This document shows positions 16,407 through 25,169 of a DNA stretch of 64,000 bases, piece after piece. Positions within the stretch are counted from its first letter, which is position 1, and each line of letters opens with the position of its first letter. The stretch covers positions 58,221 through 122,220 of the forward strand of contig JANPDL010000034.1 in the NCBI GenBank assembly GCA_031431475.1, written 5' to 3'. This DNA is from JADCCX01 sp031431475 (GTDB lineage: Bacteria > Pseudomonadota > Alphaproteobacteria > Rhizobiales > Beijerinckiaceae). The notes under the pieces are model-generated. The model worked only from the letters and a program-made list of their open reading frames with translations, did not search any database and was not told the DNA's origin. A program made the translations under genes and the position numbers.

Positions 16407-16632
16407 GCCAGACACTTTCGATCAGTTTCGCCCTGCGTTCAACCATTCTGACGATTTTCGCCAGTTCATGCGCATTTAATCCATAGCTTGTCTGCACGGC
16501 AACAGCGGGTTGAACCCATATCTTGGCATCGCAACCCTTGCCTTGCACATGGATATGCAGCGGCTCCCGTGGATCGCCTTCGTCCGAGTAGAAATAGAAT
16601 TTGTATCCTGCTTCCCGGAAAACGACAGGCAT
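16387..16632 (-). CDS. DUF4160 protein
   Basis: 81 residues with the family marks FREAGYKFYFYSDEGDPREP, then LHIHVQGKGCDAKIWV and a C-terminal ELAKIVRMVERR helix. It is the upstream partner of the DUF2442 gene and overlaps it. The pair lies 17 bases after the purH stop on the same strand, so it may be read from the purH transcript. Confidence 0.88.
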   Translation of the reverse strand: MPVVFREAGYKFYFYSDEGDPREPLHIHVQGKGCDAKIWVQPAVAVQTSYGLNAHELAKIVRMVERRAKLIESVWHEHFSG

Positions 16633-16649
16633 CTTATTTCATGCTCCCC

Positions 16650-18242
16650 TCAATGCCGGAAATGCCGCACCCCCGTCATCACCATAGCCAGCCCCTTCTC
16701 ATCCGCCGCCGCAATCACCTCATGATCCCGCATGCTCCCGCCCGGCTGGATCACCGCCGTCGCCCCCGCTTCCGCCGCCGCCAGCAAGCCATCCGCAAAC
16801 GGGAAGAACGCATCCGACGCCACGACTGACCCTTTCGCCATGCTCTCCGGAAGCCCCAGCGCCTTCGCCGCCTCCATCGCTTTCCAGGCCGCGATGCGCG
16901 AGGAATCGACCCGGCTCATCTGGCCCGCGCCGATGCCCACCGTCGCACCCGCCTTCGCATAGACGATGGCGTTGGATTTCACGTGTTTGGCCACGCGGAA
17001 GGCAAAGCGCAGGTCAGCAAGTTCGGCCTCGGTCGGCGCGCGCTTTGTCACCACGCGCAATTCCATGTCATCCACCACGGCATGGTCGCGGTCCTGCACC
17101 AGCAGGCCGCCTGATACGGACCGCACGGTTTTGCCCTTGCTGCGCGGATCGGGCAGGCCGCCCGTCACCAGCAGGCGCAGGTTCTTCTTGGTGGCGACGA
17201 TGGCGCGGGCTTCGTCCGTCGCATCGGGCGCGATGATCACCTCGGTGAAGATCTCCACGATGGCGCGTGCGGCTTCGGCGTCGAGCGTGCGGTTCAGCGC
17301 CACGATGCCGCCGAAGGCCGAAACGGGATCGCAGCGCAAAGCCGCCTCGTAGGCTTCAAGCAGCGTCCGCCCTTCGGCGACGCCGCAGGGGTTGGCGTGC
17401 TTGATGATGGCGACGGCTGCGGTGCGTGCGGGATCGAATTCCGCCACCAGCTCAAACGCCGCATCCGTGTCGTTGACGTTGTTGTACGACAGCTGCTTGC
17501 CCTGCAATTGCGTCAGGGTCGCGACGCCGGGGCGGCGCTCGGGGCCGTGGTAGAAACCGGCGGTCTGGTGCGGGTTTTCGCCATAGCGCATGGCTTCCGC
17601 CAGCGTGCCGCCGAAGGCGCGAAACGCCGGTGTGTCCTCGTTGATTTCAGCCGCAAACCAGTTGGAGATCGCGGCGTCATAGGCGGCCGTGCGCGCATAG
17701 GCTTTTTGCGCCAGCTTGCGGCGGAGTGTCAGCGTCATCTGGCCAGCGTTGGCGTCGAGATCATCCAGCAGGGTCTGGTAGTCGCCCGCATCGACAATCA
17801 CGCCGACATCGTGGTGGTTCTTGGCCGCCGCGCGGATCATGGCGGGGCCGCCGATATCGATGTTCTCGATGCACGTCTCGTAATTCGCCCCTTTCGCCAC
17901 GGTCGCTTCAAAGGGGTAGAGGTTCACCACGAGGAGATCGATGGGCTCGATGCCATGGGCAAACATCGCGGCCTGATGCTCGGGGTTGCTACGGATGCCC
18001 AGCAGCCCGCCGTGCACCTTGGGATGCAGCGTCTTCACCCGCCCGTCCATGATCTCGGGGAAGCCCGTGACCTCGGAGATATCGAGCACCGGCAAGCCCG
18101 CATCAGATAAAGTCTTGCGCGTGCCGCCGGTGGAGATGAGCTGCACCCCGCGCGCGGACAAGGCGGCGGCGAAGTCCAGCAGGCCGGTCTTGTCGGACAC
18201 GGACAGGAGCGCTCGGGAGATGCGGCGCAGTTCGTTGGGCAT
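16650..18242 (-). CDS. purH: Bifunctional AICAR transformylase / IMP cyclohydrolase
   Basis: 530 residues, normal length. The N-terminal MGS-like cyclohydrolase domain starts with RALLSVSDKTGLLDFAAAL and contains HPKVHGGLL. The C-terminal transformylase domain has RYGENPHQ, the catalytic KHANPCG, and the terminal GGSMRDHEVIAAADE. The enzyme performs the last two steps of IMP synthesis using 10-formyl-tetrahydrofolate. It follows the heparinase-like gene on the same strand, the usual Rhizobiales order. Confidence 0.98.
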   Translation of the reverse strand: MPNELRRISRALLSVSDKTGLLDFAAALSARGVQLISTGGTRKTLSDAGLPVLDISEVTGFPEIMDGRVKTLHPKVHGGLLGIRSNPEHQAAMFAHGIEPIDLLVVNLYPFEATVAKGANYETCIENIDIGGPAMIRAAAKNHHDVGVIVDAGDYQTLLDDLDANAGQMTLTLRRKLAQKAYARTAAYDAAISNWFAAEINEDTPAFRAFGGTLAEAMRYGENPHQTAGFYHGPERRPGVATLTQLQGKQLSYNNVNDTDAAFELVAEFDPARTAAVAIIKHANPCGVAEGRTLLEAYEAALRCDPVSAFGGIVALNRTLDAEAARAIVEIFTEVIIAPDATDEARAIVATKKNLRLLVTGGLPDPRSKGKTVRSVSGGLLVQDRDHAVVDDMELRVVTKRAPTEAELADLRFAFRVAKHVKSNAIVYAKAGATVGIGAGQMSRVDSSRIAAWKAMEAAKALGLPESMAKGSVVASDAFFPFADGLLAAAEAGATAVIQPGGSMRDHEVIAAADEKGLAMVMTGVRHFRH

Positions 18243-18307
18243 GGAGCGATTCCGATGATGTCCAAAGGGATTTCCGGCGAGGTATCACGACCGCCAGAGA
18301 TTCAACA

Positions 18308-20002
18308 TCACCGATTTGCAGTTTTCCGGAGAGACCACGCAATTCTGGCATGCGCGCCGGTATTGGCAGCCACCACGATCTGCTCCGAGCGGCGCAGGCC
18401 TTCGGTGCTGGCGAAGAAGATGGTCTCCTCCACCGCCAGAGCCATGCCATCCGCCTCGAACGTCCAGACGCTGCGGTTGGGCAGAGTCAGCCTGGCTCCG
18501 ACCCCGTCAGCCCGCAATGCCACTTTCACCAGCGGGTGGATGTGAAAGCGCAGCGCATAGGCCACCTCGCGGCGCTGGCGCATGGGCTTGAGCACATCCT
18601 CGCCTTCAAGGGATGCTCCGTCGGCTGAGAGCGCGAGCCTGCGCTCGTGGATCACGCCAAATTTCTTGCGGTAGCCATCGTGATCGACGCCAATCAGCGT
18701 GCCCTCGCTACTGTCATTGCGCTGGAGATTGACCTTCTTCGCGCCCGCCGTGAACTGCTCACCCACCAATGCTTTCATCGCCGATGTGCGCGTGAAGCGG
18801 CCGATGCTTTCATCCGCCACAATCAGGGTGGAATGGGCGGCGGTAAGGCGTGCGTAATGCAGCATTTCAGGCCGGTGCGCTGGCGGCGCCCCGCAATTCA
18901 CCACGATACGAAATTGCTCGGCCGAAAACTCGAAAGCCGCCGGAGCCGCATGGGCGCGGGAGGCCAGGGGCGGCACGGGTGCAGCGGCCGCATCGACGAT
19001 CAGCACCGCGCCTGCATGCTCCGCCCGCTGATACCCCGTATAGGGCGCATTGACGGGTGCGGGTGCCATGGTGTCGTCCTGTGCGAGGATTGCCGCCACG
19101 AAATCCGCCCGTGTCGCACCCATGCCGTTGAACAGAGCCACTGCACCATCGGCATGGCGCATCATACGGAGCATCGGCATCATCCGGTCGATGGCGGCCA
19201 CGATGGGCTGCGGCGTCTGGATCCTGCGCCAGAGAAAGGCCAGCTTCAGTGGCAGCAGATCCAGCAGCAGGCCGATCAGCACCTGCGGGTTGCGGCTGAC
19301 ATGGCCACCATCCGACAAGATCTGCAGCTCCAGCAGCATGCACAGCTGCGATGCCGCATCCTTGAGCTCGGCATCCGATTCCGCCGAACTGAGCGCGTAA
19401 TATGTGAGCGCCACCTGGATCATCAGCCTGATCTCAGTGTCGGGCACGACGCGACGCGCCCGCTTGAGCCGGGCAGCATCCGCCGCGATTGTCCGGATGA
19501 TGCTGCGGTAGAAGGTGGTGTCAGCGCCTTCGAGCAGGAGGGGACTTTGGCTGAGCCATGACATTAGGCGGCGGGCCACCACATCGGGGCGTCCGGCGAT
19601 CCCGCCAAGCAGCGTGTTTTGCGACTGTATCCAGTCCTTGACCAGCGCGCGCCCGTTGGCCTTGGATAGGGCGGAATCGCTGGCCCTGAGATGCCGCAAC
19701 CAGCCGAACCCGTGCAATTCCACGGCGAAGGCTTCCGATGGCGGCTCCATCTCAAAGGGCGAAAGGCCGTGCGTTTCCAGCAATTTACCCGCAAACTTGA
19801 GCTGTCCGGCATAGATTTCTGCCGCAATCGTGGGATCGGAAGTCCGGATATCTTGTGGAGCGATCAGCAGCTTTTGCGGGACGCGTTGCCCGAACGGGCT
19901 GAGCAGCCGCACAGCACCTGCTGCGACGCTCCGCATCCCCTGGCGTGCAGCAACTCCCGCGAACGCGCTGTCGGACAAGCCACCCTTGAGTCCCAAACCC
20001 AT
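18308..20002 (-). CDS. Heparinase II/III family protein
   Basis: 564 residues. The N-terminal half is an alpha/alpha toroid-like helical region (GFGWLRHLRAS, LMSWLSQSPLLLEGA, LLELQILSDGGHVSRNPQ), followed by a beta-rich C-terminal domain with HTLIVADESIGRF-like and FHIHPLVKV segments. Homologues sit between rsmB and purH throughout Rhizobiales. They are assumed to act on an acidic polysaccharide, but the substrate is unknown. No signal peptide is evident, which is odd for a lyase of extracellular polymers. Confidence 0.85.
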   Translation of the reverse strand: MGLGLKGGLSDSAFAGVAARQGMRSVAAGAVRLLSPFGQRVPQKLLIAPQDIRTSDPTIAAEIYAGQLKFAGKLLETHGLSPFEMEPPSEAFAVELHGFGWLRHLRASDSALSKANGRALVKDWIQSQNTLLGGIAGRPDVVARRLMSWLSQSPLLLEGADTTFYRSIIRTIAADAARLKRARRVVPDTEIRLMIQVALTYYALSSAESDAELKDAASQLCMLLELQILSDGGHVSRNPQVLIGLLLDLLPLKLAFLWRRIQTPQPIVAAIDRMMPMLRMMRHADGAVALFNGMGATRADFVAAILAQDDTMAPAPVNAPYTGYQRAEHAGAVLIVDAAAAPVPPLASRAHAAPAAFEFSAEQFRIVVNCGAPPAHRPEMLHYARLTAAHSTLIVADESIGRFTRTSAMKALVGEQFTAGAKKVNLQRNDSSEGTLIGVDHDGYRKKFGVIHERRLALSADGASLEGEDVLKPMRQRREVAYALRFHIHPLVKVALRADGVGARLTLPNRSVWTFEADGMALAVEETIFFASTEGLRRSEQIVVAANTGAHARIAWSLRKTANR

Positions 20003-20059
20003 TACCCTTCAAACCAATGTAGATTTTTCAGTATTGCTTTGTTGCATAGATATTAGCGT

Positions 20060-21430
20060 TCATAGCACGTCACGGACAAGGCGTGCGGCAAAAAAGCCGT
20101 CCATGCCCGCGAGCCGGTCCACAGGATTGGGCCAGTAACTGGGAAGGCAGCGCAAATCACCTGCTGAAGTCAACATCTGGCCGTCGCCACCGACCTCTTC
20201 TGCCATGATGGCGAGCCGCCGGAACTGCGGATGGCGCTCCAGAAACCGGTTGATCTGCTGTTCGCCCTCCTCGGGTTCCAGCGAGCATGTCGCATAGACC
20301 AGCGTGCCGCCCGGCTTGAGCAAGGTCGCGGCATGATCGAGCAGGCGCGCCTGCAGGCCCGCCAGCTTGAACAGGTCCTCCATGGTCTTCAGCCAGGCCA
20401 CATCGGGATGGCGGCGGATGGTGCCAGTAGCGGAACACGGCGCATCCAGAAGAATACCGTCGAACGGCGCATCCGGCGCATAGGCCGATGCCTCGCAGAC
20501 CGCAGGTTCGACCGTAAATTTCAGCCGCTCCATGTTCTCGCTGAGACGCGCCATCCTCTGGGGCGACCGGTCAACGGCAATGACATTTGCCCCTGTCAGT
20601 GCCAGTTGCGCCGTCTTGCCGCCCGGTGCCGCGCACAGATCGAGAATGCGCTGGCCCTGCCCTGCCCTCAACAGCGTCGCAGGGATGGCGGCAGCGGCAT
20701 CCTGCACCCACCATTCGCCGTCGCTGAAGCCCGGGAGCAGCGGGATGGCCGTGCGTGCCGTGAGGCGTACCGAGCCTGTTGGCAGCACGATTCCTCCAAG
20801 GCGGTCTGCCCATCCCACGGGATCAGACTTCACCGAGATATCGACCGACGGCTCATGCATATGCGCTGCCGCGATCTGCGCTGCCGTCTCGGCCCCGTAA
20901 GCCCGGACCCAGCGATCCGCCAGCCATGGCGGCGTGTCGGTCCGCAGCGGATCGGCTTCCGCCAGAATGGTGGCTTTCTCCGTTGCGATGCGCCGCAGAA
21001 CGGCATTGGCCAGATCGGTGAAATGGCGCGCATGTGCATCCTCCCGCGCCAGGGTGATCGCGGTATCCACCGCCGCATGGGGGGCCGTTTCCAGCACCAG
21101 AATCTGCGCACAAGCCCCGGTCAGGATGCTCTCCAGTCTGCCGCTGCGGGGAGGCATCCCAGTCGCCAGCCGGTCCGACAGAACCTTGCGGATCATGCCG
21201 TAGCGCCGCATCGCAGCCGTTGATATGGCCCGCACGAGACCGCGATCGCTTGGCTGCAAAGCCTGATATGTCGCATCACCCGACAGCTTGTCCATGCGGT
21301 CGTCCAGCGGCTGCCGCCGCCGCGTCACATCGTCGATGACCGCGCAGGCCAGGCGCCGCGCTGCGAGCCCGTCCGCGCGGATCGGTCTGTCCGGTTTCGG
21401 TTGCGCTGTCTTGTCTGGTGTTTTGGCCAT
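20060..21430 (-). CDS. rsmB: RsmB/NOP-family 16S rRNA (cytosine-5) methyltransferase
   Basis: 456 residues. The N-terminal ~150 residues are a NusB-like RNA-binding domain. The C-terminal SAM domain has ILDLCAAPGGKTAQLA, the cysteine motif DAPCSATGTIRRHPD and the second catalytic cysteine in YATCSLEPEEGEQ. The family methylates a cytosine in 16S rRNA (C967 in E. coli). The start codon overlaps the stop of the pseudouridine synthase gene by one base. Confidence 0.92.
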   Translation of the reverse strand: MAKTPDKTAQPKPDRPIRADGLAARRLACAVIDDVTRRRQPLDDRMDKLSGDATYQALQPSDRGLVRAISTAAMRRYGMIRKVLSDRLATGMPPRSGRLESILTGACAQILVLETAPHAAVDTAITLAREDAHARHFTDLANAVLRRIATEKATILAEADPLRTDTPPWLADRWVRAYGAETAAQIAAAHMHEPSVDISVKSDPVGWADRLGGIVLPTGSVRLTARTAIPLLPGFSDGEWWVQDAAAAIPATLLRAGQGQRILDLCAAPGGKTAQLALTGANVIAVDRSPQRMARLSENMERLKFTVEPAVCEASAYAPDAPFDGILLDAPCSATGTIRRHPDVAWLKTMEDLFKLAGLQARLLDHAATLLKPGGTLVYATCSLEPEEGEQQINRFLERHPQFRRLAIMAEEVGGDGQMLTSAGDLRCLPSYWPNPVDRLAGMDGFFAARLVRDVL

Positions 21431-22167
21431 CAGGCTTCCCGCCGTATCGCGCCTGAAACGGCGGTTTGAGAATCATCGGCGCGCCAGCCGCAGGCCGTCA
21501 GCAGCGCGTGCATATGTGCCGGCGGCTGTGCCACCACAGTGACCGGCCTGTCCCGGTCGAGCGGCAGCGTGATTGCCCTTGCGTGCAGGTGCATGTGCCG
21601 GGCGGCCGAGCGCGCCAGATCGCCACCATAGACGTGATCGCCCGCGATGGGCGCATGCATATGGACGCAATGCACGCGCAACTGATGCGTGCGGCCGGTT
21701 TCCGGCTTGAGCTCCAGCCATGCAATGCCATCGGCCCGGCCCAGCACCCGCCAGCGCGTCAGGCTGGGGTCTCCAGCAGGATCAACCTTCATCCACCAGC
21801 TACGCTTGTCGGCGGATCGCCGCATCAGCGGGGCATCGATCACGCCGCTGTCCTCTGCAACATGTCCGATCACGATCGCCCAGTAAGTCTTGTCCGCAAG
21901 CCCGTTGCGGAAAAGCGTCCCCAGCTTCGCCAGTGCCTCGCGGTTGCGCCCGAGGACCAGACAGCCCGATGTATCCTTGTCGAGCCGGTGGGCCAGCGCC
22001 GGATTCTCAGCCGCACCTAGCCGCAGCAGCTCGAAATGTGCTTCAAGATTATCGCCATAGCCCGCGCCCTTGTGCACGGCGATGCCCGGCGGCTTGTCGA
22101 TAACCAGCATCATCGCATCACAATGCAGGACGCGCTGGGGCAGGGTTGCGGGATCAAAGCTTGGCAT
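21430..22167 (-). CDS. RluA-family RNA pseudouridine synthase
   Basis: 245 residues with the RluA catalytic block AHRLDKDTSGCLVLGR (Asp is the nucleophile), the KPPGIAVHKG entry motif and the GRTHQLRVHCVHMHAPIAGD signature. There is no S4 domain. The exact uridine target (23S rRNA or tRNA) cannot be told from sequence. It is upstream of rsmB and translationally coupled to it (TGATG). Confidence 0.93.
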   Translation of the reverse strand: MPSFDPATLPQRVLHCDAMMLVIDKPPGIAVHKGAGYGDNLEAHFELLRLGAAENPALAHRLDKDTSGCLVLGRNREALAKLGTLFRNGLADKTYWAIVIGHVAEDSGVIDAPLMRRSADKRSWWMKVDPAGDPSLTRWRVLGRADGIAWLELKPETGRTHQLRVHCVHMHAPIAGDHVYGGDLARSAARHMHLHARAITLPLDRDRPVTVVAQPPAHMHALLTACGWRADDSQTAVSGAIRREA

Positions 22168-22209
22168 AGGGGATCGGGTCCCCTAGATCAGGCGTGGCGT
22201 CAACAGGAA

Positions 22210-22443
22210 ATGACCATTGCGATGACGGGTGATGACAATACCGGGGCCAGACCAACGGCAGAACCAGCAAGTAAGCGCACGCCAGAGGCACAGCGCGCGC
22301 TGGCCGAAGCTGCTGAGCGCCGCAAGGCGCAGGCCGAGAAGGAAGCCCAGCTCACCGCAGCGCAGGAGGTCAATGGCCGAGGCGGCAAGGACCCGGTGCG
22401 TTACAACGACTGGGAAATCAAGGGCCTTGCCAGTGATTTTTAG
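22210..22443 (+). CDS. DUF1674 protein (SDHAF4-like)
   Basis: 77 residues. The charged helical N-terminus (RTPEAQRALAEAAERRKAQ) is followed by the family end NGRGGKDPVRYNDWEIKGLASDF. The mitochondrial relative SDHAF4 helps assemble flavinylated succinate dehydrogenase; a similar role here is inferred. Two starts are possible, ATG 22210 and ATG 22222; an AGGA at 22205 is too close to the first and somewhat far from the second. Confidence 0.82.
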   Translation: MTIAMTGDDNTGARPTAEPASKRTPEAQRALAEAAERRKAQAEKEAQLTAAQEVNGRGGKDPVRYNDWEIKGLASDF

Positions 22444-22499
22444 CCTATTAATTTCATAAATACCTATTTTAGGATTTATTTCTTTATTCTGTTCTGCTA

Positions 22500-23036
22500 A
22501 TGCAGGTTATGCGACGGGTCCAGCCTTCCACGACGTTATATGCCACGATAGCCGGAATGGCAGTTGCGGCGCTTGTCGCGGCGAATGCTGCATCCGTGGG
22601 GTGGCACAGTTCGCGTGAAGCACAATCAACCGAACAACGTCCCCGAGACATTCTCCCGATCGAAACCGCAAGGCCACCACGCGCTCTGATACCCGTTGAA
22701 ATCATCCGCGTGATCGATGGCGATACAGTCGAGGTCCGGGCACACGTCTGGCTGGACCAGTCAATTATCACCCGCGTGCGCCTGCGGTCCATCGACGCGC
22801 CGGAGCTGCGCTCGGGCTGCCCCGAGGAAGCCCGAAAGGCGGCAGCGGCCCGCGATGCGCTGGTCACGCTGCTTGAAAGCGGTCGAATCTACCTCACAGG
22901 CCCCGGACGCGACAAATACGGTGGAAGGGTACTCGGTGACCTGCTGACCGCGGACGGCGAAAGCGTCAGCACCCATATGCTGGCGAAAGGACATGCAAGG
23001 CCCTATGCCGGCGGGCGCAGGCAAGGCTGGTGCTAA
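22500..23036 (+). CDS. Thermonuclease (SNase)-like exported or membrane-anchored protein
   Basis: 178 residues. A hydrophobic N-terminal segment (LYATIAGMAVAALVAANAASVG) is followed by a compact SNase domain: IRVIDGDTVEVRA, VRLRSIDAPELRSGCPEE and DKYGGRVLGDLL, with Arg and Glu at the places used for Ca-dependent hydrolysis in staphylococcal nuclease. It ends with the typical HARPYAGGRRQGWC. The domain probably lies outside the cytoplasm. Confidence 0.88.
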   Translation: MQVMRRVQPSTTLYATIAGMAVAALVAANAASVGWHSSREAQSTEQRPRDILPIETARPPRALIPVEIIRVIDGDTVEVRAHVWLDQSIITRVRLRSIDAPELRSGCPEEARKAAAARDALVTLLESGRIYLTGPGRDKYGGRVLGDLLTADGESVSTHMLAKGHARPYAGGRRQGWC

Positions 23037-23103
23037 ACTCCCCGCGCTTGCATCCGGCGCATCTTGCACTGGACACGTTTGGCCGCTATGAGGCGCAACC
23101 AAA

Positions 23104-23179
23104 GCCGCTTTAGCTCAGCTGGTAGAGCACCTCATTCGTAATGAGGGGGTCGGGGGTTCGAATCCCTCAAGCGGCACCA
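23104..23179 (+). tRNA. tRNA-Thr (anticodon CGT)
   Basis: 76 bases. Acceptor GCCGCTT pairs perfectly with AAGCGGC, D stem GCTC/GAGC, anticodon stem CCTCA/TGAGG with loop TTCGTAA (anticodon CGT, codon ACG), T loop TTCGAAT, and an encoded CCA end. Its 3' end is the attachment site of the genomic island that follows. Confidence 0.97.
23164..23179 (+). other. Left attachment site (attL) in the tRNA-Thr 3' end
   Basis: CCCTCAAGCGGCACCA, the T-stem and acceptor end of the tRNA. A copy lacking one G is at 33885-33899. P4-type integrases typically recombine in this part of tRNA genes. Confidence 0.75.
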
Positions 23180-23200
23180 TACCCTCATTCGCAGACGTTC

Positions 23201-23227
23201 AAAACCGCCTCAAAAGGGCGGTTTTTT
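23201..23227 (+). terminator. Rho-independent terminator after tRNA-Thr
   Basis: AAAACCGCC (23201-23209) pairs perfectly with GGCGGTTTT (23217-23225) around a seven-base loop, and six T residues run through the 3' arm. It ends the tRNA transcript inside the island. Confidence 0.85.
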
Positions 23228-23298
23228 GTTGATTTATCGCTAAAATAGGGCATTTTGTTTCGCAGGCATTCACCAGCGTTCGCCTGCTACCAGCAAAA

Positions 23299-23320
23299 TT
23301 GTTGGTATCGTTGTTGGTAT
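23299..23320 (+). repeat. Tandem TTGTTGGTAT direct repeats by the integrase
   Basis: Two copies of TTGTTGGTAT start 12 bases apart (23299 and 23311); an inverted ATACCAAC is at 23343-23350, just before the integrase start. A matching pair, with the same 12-base step, is at 33802-33823. They are candidate arm-type integrase or Xis sites, or an integrase autoregulation site. Confidence 0.6.
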
Positions 23321-23350
23321 CAACACAACGCTGGCAGGACCGATACCAAC

Positions 23351-24592
23351 ATGGCGCTTTCTGACGTTGCAATTCGCGCGGCCAAGCCAGCTTCCGGAAT
23401 CATCAAGTTGTCCGATGGCGAAGGGCTGCAACTCTGGATCATGCCGACTGGGGCGAAGCTCTGGCGTTTCGCCTATCGCCTCGACGGCAAGCAGAAGCTA
23501 CTGGCCCTTGGAGCCTATCCAGCTTTGAGCCTTTCGGCGGCTAGGGACGAACGCAACGCCACGAAATCCCTTCTGGTTTCAGGCAAAGACCCGGCACAAG
23601 TGAAGCGCCTCGACAAGCTGGCATCACGGGAAAGCAGTGCCAACACCTTCGATGTTGTCGCCAAGGAGCTACTCGAAAAGAAGCGGCGCGAAGGCAAGGC
23701 ACCGAACACACTGGCGAAACTCGAATGGCTCTATGGTCTCGCCAATGTGGCGCTACGCGACCGCCCGATTTCTGAAATCACCGCGCCTGAAGTGCTTGTG
23801 GCCTTGCGCAAGGTGGAGGGCAAAGGCCGTCTCGAAACTGCCAAGCGCCTTCGCGCCATTATCGGTGAAGTGTTCCGCTATGCCGTCGCCACCGCGCGCG
23901 CGACTTCTGATCCGACATTCGCCTTGCGTGGTGCGTTGACCGCGCCCGTGGTGAAGCACCGCGCGGCGATCACGGACCCAAAAGAACTTGGAGCACTGTT
24001 GCGCGCCATTGAAGGCTTTCAAGGACAACCTTCCACCAATGCGGCACTGAAGCTGATGGCTTATCTCTTTCCGCGCCCCGGTGAATTGCGGATGGCGGAA
24101 TGGGTGGAATTCGATCTGGCGAAGGCCGTCTGGAGCATTCCGGCTTCGCGCGCCAAGATGCGCAAGGAACACCGCATTCCTCTGCCACCACAAGCGCTGG
24201 CGATCCTTGAAGCCCTTCAGCCGATTACTGGCAGCGGCAAGCTGGTTTTCCCCGGCTATGGCATCAGCGGCGGTGAAGGTCGCAAGGTGGAGCAACGCCC
24301 GATATCCGAGAATACCCTGAATGGCGCATTGCGCCGCATGGGTTATGATTACGACACCATGACAAGCCACGGTTTCCGGGCAGCGGCGTCTACCCTGCTG
24401 AACGAAAGCGGCAAATTCAGTGCCGATGCCATCGAACGCGCGCTTGCGCACCAAGACCCGGACGCCGTGCGCCGCGCCTATGCCCGTGGCGAGCATTGGG
24501 AAGAGCGAATGCGGATGATGACGTGGTGGGCTGATTATCTTGATGCCTTGCGCGTTGGCGCGAAGGTGATCCCGTTTGACAAGAGCGCTTAA
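23351..24592 (+). CDS. int: P4-type tyrosine recombinase (island integrase)
   Basis: 413 residues from ATG 23351. The N-terminal DUF4102 arm-binding part (LSDVAIRAAKPASGIIKLSDGEGLQLWI, then LGAYPALSLSAARDER) is followed by a core-binding domain and the catalytic domain with RPGELRMAEW (first Arg), TMTSHGFRAAASTLL (His-x-x-Arg), HQDPDAVRRAYARGEH and a terminal Tyr region. It integrates and excises the island at tRNA-Thr. Intact by length. Confidence 0.96.
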   Translation: MALSDVAIRAAKPASGIIKLSDGEGLQLWIMPTGAKLWRFAYRLDGKQKLLALGAYPALSLSAARDERNATKSLLVSGKDPAQVKRLDKLASRESSANTFDVVAKELLEKKRREGKAPNTLAKLEWLYGLANVALRDRPISEITAPEVLVALRKVEGKGRLETAKRLRAIIGEVFRYAVATARATSDPTFALRGALTAPVVKHRAAITDPKELGALLRAIEGFQGQPSTNAALKLMAYLFPRPGELRMAEWVEFDLAKAVWSIPASRAKMRKEHRIPLPPQALAILEALQPITGSGKLVFPGYGISGGEGRKVEQRPISENTLNGALRRMGYDYDTMTSHGFRAAASTLLNESGKFSADAIERALAHQDPDAVRRAYARGEHWEERMRMMTWWADYLDALRVGAKVIPFDKSA

Positions 24593-24720
24593 GCATTGGC
24601 TACATCTTGTAATCTGACACTGAGGCCAGAAAGGTCATGGCTGATGAAAGACTCTTCAGCGTTGTTCTGCATGTTCGCGCGCGGATTTGATTGAAGAGGC
24701 ATGCACGAGAGGAAGCAGGG

Positions 24721-25029
24721 ATGCAGGATCGGGAACAAGACAGCAGGGCGACCTCCTCGCCAGCCGCCCGGATGGTGCTCGCACAGACGATGCGACACTT
24801 CGCAGTGAAGGACGGGGACAAGAGGCTGGCAGACCTCGCGGAGAAGGTGAGTCCGCAACCCGTGAGCCAAGAGCCGCTGTCTACCGTGGCTTCCTCACCG
24901 ACAGAAGGCCAGAAGCTGTTCCAGCAGCGCGCGAAGCAAATCGCACAGGAAATGCTCCACAGCTTGAACGAGTCGGTCAGGCTGGAGCAGGAACAGAACC
25001 CGGAGCCGAAGGCCAACCGCAACTCCTGA
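24721..25029 (+). CDS. Small island protein, unknown function
   Basis: 102 residues from ATG 24721 with AGAGGAAG just upstream. Charged and helical; the C-terminal half, QIAQEMLHSLNESVRLEQEQ, resembles the middle of the island protein at 27700 (IVEEMVASLNKHARLDQ). The frame at -1 stays open past this stop to 25154 and reads LLIYGVKPVTDADRIAVETG and on with coding-like codon use, so the natural product may be longer by frameshift or the gene may be damaged. Confidence 0.55.
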   Translation: MQDREQDSRATSSPAARMVLAQTMRHFAVKDGDKRLADLAEKVSPQPVSQEPLSTVASSPTEGQKLFQQRAKQIAQEMLHSLNESVRLEQEQNPEPKANRNS

Positions 25030-25169
25030 TTTATGGCGTCAAGCCGGTCACGGATGCGGATCGTATCGCTGTCGAAACTGGAAAGCCTATTCGCGGCGGA
25101 GACGCTGGCCCCAATGAGGGCGAGCTGTTTGATGACGGCACGCGGGATGGGTAACACTTTGCGACGGAC

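Noticed and set aside
18647..19561. 304-residue plus-strand frame opposite the heparinase-like gene
   Set aside because: Shadow of the minus-strand gene; no recognisable motif.
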